Assembly: GCA_000621905.1 (NCBI GenBank)
Contig: JHXB01000003.1
Span: forward strand, 204,099 to 268,098
Length of the DNA stretch: 64,000 bases
Source: Lachnospiraceae bacterium NC2004
Lineage (GTDB): Bacteria; Bacillota; Clostridia; Lachnospirales; Lachnospiraceae
Direction of reading: 5' to 3'
Below, piece after piece: positions 44,930 to 52,533 of this stretch; positions within the stretch are counted from its first letter, which is position 1; each line of letters begins with the position of its first letter. The notes below the pieces were generated by a model that was not told the DNA's origin, ran no database searches, and saw only the letters and a list, made by a program, of their open reading frames with translations. A program made the translations under genes and the position numbers.

Positions 44930-45157
44930 TTACTCCTTATCATCTCTCTTTAAAAAAAATGGTTTTGCATTGGCTTCATATATAACTTTAACTGCATCTT
45001 TTGGACAATCCATCTGGCAAGCACCACATAACCAACATTCTGTTGGATACTTTACGATTACTTGCCCTTGCTCGTTTAAACCAAATAGTCCTTCCGGACA
45101 TCGTTCATAGCAAATCTTACAATTGATACATTTGTTATAATCGATTTTAACAGCCAT
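44930..45157 (-). CDS. Two-cluster ferredoxin, AprB-like partner
   Basis: The 75-residue ferredoxin has two 4Fe-4S motifs, CINCKICYERC (with CP) and CWLCGACQMDC (with CP). It is the electron partner of the flavoprotein encoded downstream, in the AprB-AprA order. The ATG at 45157 follows AGGAGGAG; a longer frame (16 more codons) lacks a site. First gene after the leader at 45225-45275. Confidence 0.88.
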   Translation of the reverse strand: MAVKIDYNKCINCKICYERCPEGLFGLNEQGQVIVKYPTECWLCGACQMDCPKDAVKVIYEANAKPFFLKRDDKE

Positions 45158-45224
45158 TATCTCTCCTCCTATTTGTACATATCCCTTTATCCCTATCATT
45201 TTCATAGGTTTATAAGATAAAAAT

Positions 45225-45275
45225 ATCGTTCCAATGTCCTACTAATCACCAGGGATTTATAGTAATTGGAACGAT
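45225..45275 (-). promoter_or_regulatory. Structured 5' leader of the sulfur cluster (hairpin element)
   Basis: A perfect 11-base inverted repeat (ATCGTTCCAAT at one end, ATTGGAACGAT at the other) encloses an inner TACTA/TAGTA pairing and a loop with CCCTGG. The predicted transcription start (near 45272) lies at the edge of the element, so nearly all of it is in the RNA leader of the ferredoxin gene. It does not match the SAM, SMK, cobalamin, T-box or other riboswitch consensus I know. It could be a new RNA element or a DNA operator. Confidence 0.55.
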
Positions 45276-45278
45276 GTA

Positions 45279-45307
45279 ATTTAATCACATACTATTATGT
45301 ATGTCAA
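45279..45307 (-). promoter_or_regulatory. Promoter of the AprBA-like operon
   Basis: Minus-strand TTGACA (45302-45307), 17 bases, TTAAAT (45279-45284). It is one of the best matches to consensus in the window. Confidence 0.8.
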
Positions 45308-45309
45308 TA

Positions 45310-45402
45310 CTTTTTTCAAATTGAAAAAAGTTGTTAAACCCTTTATATACAAGGCTTATAGCCAATTATAAGTTAGACTTATAACGGATTGTTATAAGTC
45401 TA
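45310..45402. promoter_or_regulatory. Palindrome cluster upstream of the sulfur promoter
   Basis: Two perfect inverted repeats. CTTTTTTCAA / TTGAAAAAAG (45310-45330) lies 2 bases upstream of the -35. TAGACTTATAAC-N5-GTTATAAGTCTA (45374-45402) is followed by a further CTTATA/TATAAG pair at about 45354-45371. This arrangement suggests activator or repressor binding. The same TATAAG word recurs in the palindrome of the helicase-fusion promoter. Confidence 0.5.
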
Positions 45403-45426
45403 TCTACTTAAAGAAATATTATGATA

Positions 45427-46581
45427 TTATCTCCTCTTATATTCATAAAGCATAGCATCAGCTTCTTCTATCACATCCTTAAGTGCTGCTGATTCACCAA
45501 CCTTGGCAAACCCTATACAAACCTTAAGATCATAAGGACTCTTAGCTTCGCGGTTAAGCCTATCAAGGTGTTTATTAATTCCCTCTATCAGTTGTCTAAT
45601 CTCCTCTTCTCCTCCTGTACTCTCAGTCCATGCTAATACTACGAATTCATCTCCACCATATCTTGATATACTGCTCTTTCTTCCAAACTCACGACACCCC
45701 ATACGTAAAGCGTCCGCTATACGTATCAAAGCTACATCACCCTCAAGATGTCCATAAGTGTCGTTAATAGACTTAAATCGATTAGCATCAACCATAAGGA
45801 GATATAAGTCCTTCTCGTCCTCGTGAACAGATGCCCAGCTATCGTACCTATATGACAGTTGCTTACGATTGTTAAGCATAGTAAGCGGATCTACAGATAT
45901 AACCTGATCTGTCCAATCCAAATACAAAAGCAAAGTTGTAATAGAAAGTGTTGCACATGCCAGCGGCAACTGCGGGTATATAAACTGTAATACACCGGCT
46001 CCGGCAGGCGCTATCGGAAAAAGTGACAATACAATTAATTGCCTGCGCTTAGCATATTTAGTCTTATCAAATATACCCAAAAAGGCTCTAAAACAGCTAA
46101 AGAACACATACGCATACGCTAAGATATACTGAACTATAAACAGCGGTCCACGCTGATATATTCCGTTATCATCCACGTAAAACAAGAATCCTGTAAACAA
46201 GTTACATATGAGCAAAACGGCCATAATACACACCGGAATCGCCGCTAAACGTACTCTTCTCCTGCTCTCTACAAAACTTGATTCCTGCAAATATTCAAAA
46301 TAAACAAACCAAAAATAGCACATCAATGCCGTTGAAAAGAAATAAGCCGACTTAGCAGTCATTATCAAGCCGGGACTTCCCCGAAAGAATCCATGTGCCC
46401 CCATAACATATACTGTATCAGATAAGAAGAAGAGAATCTCCGCCTCAATAGACATGGCAAAATTCCTCTGAGCTACCATCTTAGAAAGTCCATTAGTCTT
46501 AATACCGATTATTCCGACAAGAACAACAGCAACCAGATTAATCTCCAAATACAGTACAGCATAAAGCATCTCCATACTCAA
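45427..46581 (-). CDS. Membrane-bound diguanylate cyclase (GGDEF)
   Basis: The 384-residue protein has six or seven hydrophobic segments in the first 215 residues and a C-terminal GGDEF domain with an intact signature (SRYGGDEFVVLA), so it should make c-di-GMP. The RxxD inhibitory site five residues before GGDEF is not seen. The start is probably TTG at 46581 (GAGGTG 7 bases upstream); an ATG at 46575 is an alternative with longer spacing. No recognisable sensory domain apart from the membrane part. The leader is about 210 bases long and contains a short frame at 46624-46737. Confidence 0.9.
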   Translation of the reverse strand: MSMEMLYAVLYLEINLVAVVLVGIIGIKTNGLSKMVAQRNFAMSIEAEILFFLSDTVYVMGAHGFFRGSPGLIMTAKSAYFFSTALMCYFWFVYFEYLQESSFVESRRRVRLAAIPVCIMAVLLICNLFTGFLFYVDDNGIYQRGPLFIVQYILAYAYVFFSCFRAFLGIFDKTKYAKRRQLIVLSLFPIAPAGAGVLQFIYPQLPLACATLSITTLLLYLDWTDQVISVDPLTMLNNRKQLSYRYDSWASVHEDEKDLYLLMVDANRFKSINDTYGHLEGDVALIRIADALRMGCREFGRKSSISRYGGDEFVVLAWTESTGGEEEIRQLIEGINKHLDRLNREAKSPYDLKVCIGFAKVGESAALKDVIEEADAMLYEYKRR

Positions 46582-46623
46582 ATATAATCACCTCATATCA
46601 AACATTTTCCCAATGCACTAAGG

Positions 46624-46737
46624 CTATGTGTCGTAGTCTTCGTCTCCTACAATCCCCTTAAGCGTCTCCTCGCCGGCAGCAAGAATCCTATCATCCAGAA
46701 CCGCAAAAACAATCTTGATATCATAATCAGTACACAT
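46624..46737 (-). pseudogene. Possible gene remnant or short leader ORF
   Basis: A 37-codon frame with genomic-like codon use (MCTDYDIKIVFAVLDDR, then ILAAGEETLKG and a DED-rich end) stands without a properly spaced ribosome site: AGGGG touches the ATG. It looks like the C-terminal tail of a lost gene, but a leader peptide for the diguanylate cyclase is possible. The rest of the 323-base gap holds only the promoter at 46800-46828. Confidence 0.3.
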
Positions 46738-46799
46738 CCCCTAAATCTATAAAGCATCAGCAGTTTCTAGTTGTCTATCAGCCTACAATAGTTAAATAA

Positions 46800-46828
46800 A
46801 TTATAACATCGTAACATTCACTTATCAA
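46800..46828 (-). promoter_or_regulatory. Promoter upstream of the diguanylate cyclase
   Basis: Minus-strand TTGATA (46823-46828), 17 bases, TATAAT (46800-46805). It is near-consensus and gives a leader of about 210 bases before the GGDEF gene. Confidence 0.75.
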
Positions 46829-46904
46829 TTAATTAATTATCGATATGCGTAATTCAGTGCTATTTAGTATAGACACCTATCAACATGGAACTAATCCCAA
46901 TATA

Positions 46905-48194
46905 TTACAGATTACATATTGCATAAAGAGGAATGTTTGTCATCCATTCCTGTTCTTTATAGTTTAATAACGAGAACCTTATAGATATCGCTGGATGAAA
47001 CTTGTCATAAAATGCCCTAAGACTTTGTGAACGAATATTAGTTTCTGCCTTTACTTCAATAGGAACAGCATCCATCCCCTTTTGAATGAGAAAATCCTGT
47101 TCGAAAGTGGAAGAATCAGTTCCATAATAGTATGGAGAATACTCAGTATCACTAATGATTTGTTGCAGAACATATTGCTCTGTTAAAGCACCCTTAAACT
47201 CTACAAATAATCTATTCCCATCAATGATGGAATGTAAATCTAGTTCACTCATCGCTCCTAATAATCCTATATCAACAAAAAAGAGTTTAAAAAAAGAAAG
47301 TTCTTTGTAAGCTGAAAGCGGTACGTGTGGCTCATTTACTTTATAAACACGATATACAAGCCCACTATCCACCAACCACTGAATAGCCTTTTCAAATTCA
47401 GCACTGCGTGCCCCTTTTTTTATCTTACCAAAGAAAAACTTTTTGTTTTCTTTGGCCAATTGCATCGGAATAGATTCCCACACCATATTTATACGCGCTA
47501 ATTCATTTTCCGATATATGTTTTCCGAAATCACCTTTGTATTGAAGGATAATCTCATTTTGAATATCTCTGGCGGCATAGTAATCACTCTTTTTCAAAAA
47601 CACTTTAACTGCTTCTGGCATTCCACCCACATACATATAGTTTCTCAAGTGATATATATACTTATCAGAAAAACTATCTATTAATCCATAATCTTTTGAA
47701 TTAAGAGCATCTACCAGGCCATCTTCTCCTACAGCACCTAAGTACTCACGAAAATTAAGAGGATATAAACTTAATGTTGTCACCTTACCTACAGGATATG
47801 ATATACCTTCATGCAAAGCAACACCAAGAAGAGAACCTGCAACAATAATCTGGTATTCCGGAGCACTTTCATTAAAGTACTTCAATGATTCAAATGCTTT
47901 TGGTGCATTTTGTATCTCATCAAAAATAATTAGTGTGTCCTCTTTAGTTACTGTAAATCCCACCTCTATATTTATAGCTGCAATGATTCTATTAATATCA
48001 TAATCCTGTTCAAAAACACGGCTCATTGAAGAATTATTGTAAAATGATATATAAGCAACTTTCTTATAATATCGCTTACCAAATTCCTTCATTAACCACG
48101 TTTTGCCCACCTGCCTGGCACCCATTATAACTAAAGGCTTTCTTTCTTTATTGTTTTTCCATGCTATAAGCTTTTCCATTGCATGTCGCTCCAC
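46905..48194 (-). CDS. AAA_14 / DUF4143-type ATPase
   Basis: The protein has about 429 residues, an N-terminal AAA+ domain (Walker A MGARQVGKTW, Walker B LIIFDEIQN) and a C-terminal DUF4143-type region that ends in a PD-(D/E)XK-like stretch (FEQDFLIQKGMDAVPIEVKAE). The family is widespread in anaerobes, often in many copies per genome, and its role is unknown; links to defence or mobile DNA have been suggested. GTG 48194 gives MERHAMEKL and has GGAGG 8 bases upstream; other GTG/ATG starts nearby are possible. Its upstream region carries a striking 32-base periodic repeat array. Confidence 0.85.
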   Translation of the reverse strand: MERHAMEKLIAWKNNKERKPLVIMGARQVGKTWLMKEFGKRYYKKVAYISFYNNSSMSRVFEQDYDINRIIAAINIEVGFTVTKEDTLIIFDEIQNAPKAFESLKYFNESAPEYQIIVAGSLLGVALHEGISYPVGKVTTLSLYPLNFREYLGAVGEDGLVDALNSKDYGLIDSFSDKYIYHLRNYMYVGGMPEAVKVFLKKSDYYAARDIQNEIILQYKGDFGKHISENELARINMVWESIPMQLAKENKKFFFGKIKKGARSAEFEKAIQWLVDSGLVYRVYKVNEPHVPLSAYKELSFFKLFFVDIGLLGAMSELDLHSIIDGNRLFVEFKGALTEQYVLQQIISDTEYSPYYYGTDSSTFEQDFLIQKGMDAVPIEVKAETNIRSQSLRAFYDKFHPAISIRFSLLNYKEQEWMTNIPLYAICNL

Positions 48195-48234
48195 TTTAAG
48201 CACCTCCAGCTCAACAAATACATTTTATAGATAT

Positions 48235-48263
48235 ATGATATAACATTTTTTAAGATCTCGCAA
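48235..48263 (-). promoter_or_regulatory. Candidate promoter of the DUF4143-type ATPase gene
   Basis: Minus-strand TTGCGA (48258-48263), 17 bases, TATCAT (48235-48240). The first repeat of the array fills the spacer, so a repeat-binding protein would compete with RNA polymerase. Confidence 0.5.
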
Positions 48264-48419
48264 CCTATGTTTTTACATTTTTTAAGACCTGATTTCAGGA
48301 TTGTTTACATTTTTTCAGACCTGAATTCGTGTAATCTTACATTTTTTAAGACCTCACTTCACGAAATCTTACATTTTTTAAGACCTAATTCTGATATAGA
48401 TTCACATTTTTTAAGGGCT
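48241..48419. repeat. Array of six short repeats with a strict 32-base period
   Basis: Repeats of TTACATTTTTTAAGACCT begin at 48241, 48273, 48305, 48337, 48369 and 48402. Copies 2, 4 and 5 are identical, copy 3 has one change, copies 1 and 6 are degenerate. Spacers of about 14 bases differ in sequence. The 32-base period equals three helical turns, so bound proteins would lie on one face. The repeats are too short for CRISPR and no cas gene is near. Confidence 0.85.
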
Positions 48420-48456
48420 CGATAAAAACTATCAACTAGCGAATCATATCCTGATA

Positions 48457-48507
48457 CATCACAAAACCCGCCTTACGCCGGGTTTCATCTACGATAATGC
48501 TATTCCT
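48457..48507 (-). terminator. Terminator region of the DUF234 ATPase gene; copy A of a 50-base direct repeat
   Basis: AAACCCG / CGGGTTT stem read on the minus strand, with TTTT following. The 51 bases match 50127-50176 with two substitutions and one indel. The stem of this copy is the less perfect one. Confidence 0.7.
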
Positions 48508-48571
48508 ATGATTGTCAGTATTGCTAGAATTATTATGATTGGAATGAAGGCTTGAGACCGATATACCGAGT

Positions 48572-49966
48572 TTAATTATATAATTCTTCTAATGTAACCA
48601 GTTTAACCTTGTCTGACTCGTGTTCTTTTACCCATTTTGAAAAACCTGATAATGAGAATAACAAAAACTCCACTTCTTCATAACGCTTGTCTATTAGACC
48701 ACGCCTGGACAACAAGGCATCGTATACTTCCTTATCTATTACTTCATTTTTAAACTTACACTCTCCAAGTACTGCCTTTTTGTTCACATCATCAATTCCA
48801 ACAACATCAATATCCGTAGGTATATAATCGTTCCCCGGCCCCCACCAACTTCCTACATTTGTAACAAGACATTTCAGATTACCATCCAATCCTTGGGACA
48901 AGGTATAATACCTGCACATATCTTCAAAAACTTTCCCCATAAAAGAATGAAGCTTATCCTTAACATAGTTTTTATAAAAGACCTCTCCGCGGTTCATCTC
49001 TATTGCAGCCCTTGCCCCCGGAATAAAGAAATACCAAAATCTGTACATGTTGTCAGTCACTTCGTAGACACTTCTCCTTTTGCTTTCTTTGTCAGTAATG
49101 GGCGTAATTTTAGAGATGATACCCACGGTACTTAAATTCTTCAAAGCATACGATAGTGTCGCCGTCGTAACGCGTGATTTACTCGCAATCTCAGTTACTT
49201 TGTTGGCACCTTCGGCACATACCTCAATAATAGTATTATACGTGTTAACATTTCTAAACTCTTGCGTAAGGAGGTTCATCGGTTCCTCATACAGATATCC
49301 CGATGTTGTAAAAAAATTTCTGATTAGGTTATCGTCCAATGAGATTGTATCATCAAAAAGTGTAAGATATTTAGCAACTCCACCGGTAACTCCATATACA
49401 ATTGCTTTCTCTTCGACGTTATACTTAGGAACAAACTCCGCAGACTCGATATAATTAAACGGTCGTAAGAAAATCTGATTAGTTCGCCTTCCAAATAACG
49501 GACTTTTTTCGCTTAAGACTTCTTTCTCCATGAAACTTATTGCGGAACCACATATAATCAGGTAAATGTTTTTAGACGCAAATATCGTATCAATTGCTAC
49601 CTGAAATCTTGACAGAAATGATTCGTCAACTTCCGCAATATATGGAATCTCATCAAGTGCGATGATTATCCTCTCTTTCTCTGCAAGCTTGCCGACAAAG
49701 CGAAAAAAATCCTCCAAATTATCAACAGATAACCCTTCCATATCCGGAGCAAGATCTGCTATCACTTGAGAAGACCATTTTTGTACGTTATCCTCTAATC
49801 CAGTCTTGCTTGCAACATAGTAGCTCGCTTTTTTATCTTTGACAAATTCTGTTATCAACCTTGATTTACCAATTCTACGTCGTCCATATATGACTGTCAT
49901 CTGAAATCCAGGCTTCTTGTATGTATCTTCAAGAACACTAAGCTCATTCACTCTTCCAACAAACAT
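48572..49966 (-). CDS. ATPase of the archaeal-type ATP-binding family with DUF234 C terminus
   Basis: The 464-residue protein has an N-terminal P-loop ATPase (Walker A YGRRRIGKSRL, Walker B IIALDEIPY), a winged-helix region (about 250-310: TEIASKSRVTTATLSYALKN) and a DUF234 domain with a nuclease-like core (PTDIDVVGID; LGECKF). The D-E-K spacing resembles PD-(D/E)XK enzymes. Function unknown. GGGG lies 8 bases before the ATG. It is flanked by 50-base direct repeats, and its promoter contains a large palindrome, so autoregulation through the winged helix is plausible. Confidence 0.85.
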   Translation of the reverse strand: MFVGRVNELSVLEDTYKKPGFQMTVIYGRRRIGKSRLITEFVKDKKASYYVASKTGLEDNVQKWSSQVIADLAPDMEGLSVDNLEDFFRFVGKLAEKERIIIALDEIPYIAEVDESFLSRFQVAIDTIFASKNIYLIICGSAISFMEKEVLSEKSPLFGRRTNQIFLRPFNYIESAEFVPKYNVEEKAIVYGVTGGVAKYLTLFDDTISLDDNLIRNFFTTSGYLYEEPMNLLTQEFRNVNTYNTIIEVCAEGANKVTEIASKSRVTTATLSYALKNLSTVGIISKITPITDKESKRRSVYEVTDNMYRFWYFFIPGARAAIEMNRGEVFYKNYVKDKLHSFMGKVFEDMCRYYTLSQGLDGNLKCLVTNVGSWWGPGNDYIPTDIDVVGIDDVNKKAVLGECKFKNEVIDKEVYDALLSRRGLIDKRYEEVEFLLFSLSGFSKWVKEHESDKVKLVTLEELYN

Positions 49967-49994
49967 AGCTCTATCCCCTTTACTAAATTATGCT

Positions 49995-50064
49995 TTACTA
50001 AATTATATTTTACTAAAATATAATTTAGTAAGTTATATTTTAGCAAAACTATATATTTTGTCAA
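49995..50064 (-). promoter_or_regulatory. Promoter and 37-base palindromic operator of the DUF234 ATPase gene
   Basis: Minus-strand TTGACA (50059-50064), 16 bases, TAAAAT (50037-50042). Covering the start site is a perfect palindrome with 17-base arms, TTACTAAATTATATTTT and its complement around ACT (49995-50031). Further TTTACTAAA copies flank it toward the gene. Confidence 0.8.
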
Positions 50065-50126
50065 GAGTAATATGTCTTTACACTATCATCATAGAACTAC
50101 ATATATAGTCAGCTTTTCGAATACTA

Positions 50127-50176
50127 CATCAAAAACCCGGCTTGCGCCGGGTTTCATCTACGATAATGCTATTCCT
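50127..50176 (-). terminator. Terminator of aat; copy B of a 50-base direct repeat
   Basis: Perfect stem AAACCCGGC-N4-GCCGGGTTT, followed on the minus strand by TTTTTG. It begins inside the last codons of aat. Direct repeat of 48457-48507. Confidence 0.85.
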
Positions 50177-50831
50177 GCAGTCCCATTCCTTCTCTTATCA
50201 TATCCATATATTCCTCGTATGACACATAAACACCGCCCATCCTCTCTAAGTGGTCAGTGTGGAATTGGCAATCAATAAACATAAAGTCATTGTCAGCTAA
50301 GAGGCGGGCAAGTCCCACAAGCGCAAGCTTCGACCCGTTAACAGAATCAGAAAACATGCTCTCACCAAAGAAGCACCTTCCAAGAATAACGCCGTAAAGC
50401 CCTCCTGCCAATTCGTCATCCACATAAGCTTCAACACTCATCGCATATCCCTCATCGTGAAGCCTGTTGTATGCTTTCTCCATATCATCGTGAATCCAAG
50501 TACCTTCCTCGGTAAACACTCGCTTCTGTCTGCACCTCTTAATAGTATCAGAGAAATTCTCATCAAACTGAATATTAACCTTATGCTTCTTAACAAACTT
50601 ATTCAGCGAATGTGAAACATGTATCTTATTAGGATATATTATAAACCTCTCCATCGGACACCACCACATAATAGGCGTCTCTTTATTGTACCATGGGAAA
50701 ATGCCATTGCTATAAGCAAGCAACAGTCTCTCTACAGATAAATCACCACCTATCGCCAGCAAACCATCTTCTTCGCCAAGCTCAGGTTTCGGAAAGTAGA
50801 TTTCATTTTCTTCCAGTTGAAACACTGCCAT
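50169..50831 (-). CDS. aat: Leucyl/phenylalanyl-tRNA-protein transferase
   Basis: Aat adds Leu or Phe to N-terminal Arg/Lys of proteins, making them ClpS-ClpAP-type N-degron substrates. The 220-residue protein has FPKPELGEEDGLLAIGGDL, FPWYNKETPIMWWCP, GGLYGVILGRCFFGESMFS and the C-terminal CQFHTDHLERMGG. The ATG at 50831 follows AGGAGG. The gene is common in Proteobacteria and patchier in Firmicutes. No clpS or clpA is adjacent. Confidence 0.95.
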   Translation of the reverse strand: MAVFQLEENEIYFPKPELGEEDGLLAIGGDLSVERLLLAYSNGIFPWYNKETPIMWWCPMERFIIYPNKIHVSHSLNKFVKKHKVNIQFDENFSDTIKRCRQKRVFTEEGTWIHDDMEKAYNRLHDEGYAMSVEAYVDDELAGGLYGVILGRCFFGESMFSDSVNGSKLALVGLARLLADNDFMFIDCQFHTDHLERMGGVYVSYEEYMDMIREGMGLQE

Positions 50832-50864
50832 CTCTCTTCCTCCTGCCAAACTCTTCTCTTATAA

Positions 50865-50893
50865 ATATAACACAAATGCGTCCACACTAACAA
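50865..50893 (-). promoter_or_regulatory. Promoter of aat
   Basis: Minus-strand TTGTTA (50888-50893), 17 bases, TTATAT (50865-50870). It diverges from the degV promoter. Confidence 0.55.
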
Positions 50894-50917
50894 TCCTACA
50901 AAATATGTAATATTCTA

Positions 50918-50946
50918 TTCCATATAATATAGTTTTGTGATACAAT
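50918..50946 (+). promoter_or_regulatory. Promoter of degV
   Basis: TTCCAT (50918-50923), 17 bases, TACAAT (50941-50946), with the start about 50 bases before the ATG at 51000. Confidence 0.55.
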
Positions 50947-50999
50947 ACATATGGTTATTAAAACCACATGTATTTTTAATGATAGAGAGAAGAGGTACT

Positions 51000-51827
51000 A
51001 TGATTAAGTTTATTGCAGATTCAGCCAGCGATTTAATGGAATATGAGGGTGTTAACTTTCAGTCGGTCCCACTGACACTGACGACAGATGATGCTTCATT
51101 TGTCGACGATGCTGACTTAGACGTTCACGAGATGCTCGAGCATTTCTATAATCACAAGGGACGCTCTAAGACTTCGTGTCCTTCTACACAGGCGTGGATA
51201 GACGCATTTGACGGAGCAGACGAGATATATGCCGTTACCATAACAAGCGGTTTATCAGGCACTTATAGCGGAGCAAATGTTGCCAAAGACCAGTATTTAG
51301 AAGATCACCCGGACACCAAGATACTGATAGTCGACTCACTAGCTACCGGTCCCGGCGAAGTACTACTGCTTGAAAAGATGATAGAATTAAAAAACAAGGG
51401 CAAAACATTTGAAGAGATATCTAAAATGATTATAGAATACAGAGATTCGCTTCGCCTTCATTTCGGATTAAGCTCGCTTCACAACCTTGCACAGAACGGA
51501 AGGGTCAGCAAGATTGTTGCATCGGCTATCGGAATAATGAACATAAGAATCTTAGGAACTGCGAGCAAGGAAGGTGTTATCGAGCCTATCGCCAAATGTC
51601 GCGGCGAGAAGAAGTTGATTGAAACTATTCTGCTAGAGATTAAGAACGCAGGATACAAGGGCGGTAAAGTCCGTATCTGTCATGTTGAAAATGAGAAATT
51701 AGCCAAAGCCGTATCCGAAGGACTTAAGAAACTCTTCGGAGACATTGATCTTATAAGTATTCCGGCACGCGGTCTCTGTAGCTTCTACGCAGAGCGAGGC
51801 GGCATAATAATCGGATGCGAATGTTAA
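51000..51827 (+). CDS. DegV family fatty-acid-binding protein
   Basis: The 275-residue protein of the DegV/FakB type has FIADSASDL at the N terminus, TSCPS (ligand-carboxylate site), TITSGLSGTYSGA and LSSLHNLAQNGRVSK. FakB proteins present fatty acids to the kinase FakA; many clostridial paralogues lack an assigned partner, and none is here. The ATG at 51000 follows AAGAGG; the longer frame starts in the promoter. It is the only plus-strand gene after gatD and is transcribed alone. Confidence 0.88.
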   Translation: MIKFIADSASDLMEYEGVNFQSVPLTLTTDDASFVDDADLDVHEMLEHFYNHKGRSKTSCPSTQAWIDAFDGADEIYAVTITSGLSGTYSGANVAKDQYLEDHPDTKILIVDSLATGPGEVLLLEKMIELKNKGKTFEEISKMIIEYRDSLRLHFGLSSLHNLAQNGRVSKIVASAIGIMNIRILGTASKEGVIEPIAKCRGEKKLIETILLEIKNAGYKGGKVRICHVENEKLAKAVSEGLKKLFGDIDLISIPARGLCSFYAERGGIIIGCEC

Positions 51828-51833
51828 AAATAT

Positions 51834-51871
51834 CGGGTTTCACACTACTTAAAAGTGTGAAACCCGTTTTT
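51834..51871. terminator. Bidirectional terminator between degV and hypB
   Basis: The stem CGGGTTTCACACT / AGTGTGAAACCCG (51834-51866) is followed by TTTTT on the plus strand; on the minus strand it is followed by ATATTTTT. It serves both convergent units. Confidence 0.9.
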
Positions 51872-51873
51872 AA

Positions 51874-52533
51874 TTACTTAATAAGTTCTAAAAGATAATC
51901 ACATAACTTGTCCATTCCATCACCTGTCTTGGCCGACACGACAAATATGTTAATATCAGGATTAATCTTCTTAACTCTCTCAATGCATTTATCAATGTCA
52001 AATGTAAAAAACGACATTGTGTCTGACTTGGTAATAACAAGCGTCTTGCTCTCTCTAAAAATAAGCGGATACTTTAACGGCTTATCATCTCCCTCAGGAA
52101 CACTAAGAATCATCATATTGTGATGTGCACCTGTTGCAAATTCTGCCGGGCATATAAGATTACCGACATTTTCAAGAAAGGCAAGTTGAATTCCGGCCCC
52201 ATCTTCAAGCACACCCGCTTCTAACAATCCGGTTCTTGTCATACCGGCGTCCATGTGACACATTCCATCTGTGTGCACCTGAATACTGGTGGCTCCAAGT
52301 GCTTCTATCTTCTTAGCATCCACATCTGCGTCGATATCAGCCTCAACTACCGCAATGTTAACTCTGTCCTTCATATCTGTAATGATACGAGACAAAAGTG
52401 TAGTCTTACCGGAACCCGGCGAACTCATAAGATTGATTAAGAACACGCCTTTACTCTTAAGCTCCTCCTGAAGATTACGCGCATCGATATCATTATCCTC
52501 GGTTACACTCTTCTTAACCTCAATGACCTTCAT
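51874..52533 (-). CDS. hypB: HypB-type nickel-insertion GTPase (copy 2)
   Basis: HypB is a SIMIBI GTPase that helps load nickel into enzymes. The 219-residue copy has the P-loop MSSPGSGKTTLL, EADIDADVDA, the metal-binding GMCHMD and ENVGNLICPAEF. The ATG at 52533 sits 7 bases after AAGGAGG; a TTG two codons earlier is too close. It overlaps the other hypB by 14 bases. No hypA or other maturation gene is adjacent. Confidence 0.88.
   Translation of the reverse strand: MKVIEVKKSVTEDNDIDARNLQEELKSKGVFLINLMSSPGSGKTTLLSRIITDMKDRVNIAVVEADIDADVDAKKIEALGATSIQVHTDGMCHMDAGMTRTGLLEAGVLEDGAGIQLAFLENVGNLICPAEFATGAHHNMMILSVPEGDDKPLKYPLIFRESKTLVITKSDTMSFFTFDIDKCIERVKKINPDINIFVVSAKTGDGMDKLCDYLLELIK

Noticed and set aside
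48241..48419. CRISPR array
   Set aside because: Repeats are only about 18 bases, spacers about 14, several repeats are degenerate and no cas genes are near. Treated as a phased repeat array.
48494..48556. Hydrophobic open frame (FIPIIIILAILTIIGIALS) on the minus strand
   Set aside because: No ATG, GTG or TTG start follows the preceding in-frame stop and there is no ribosome site. At most a remnant of a membrane peptide.
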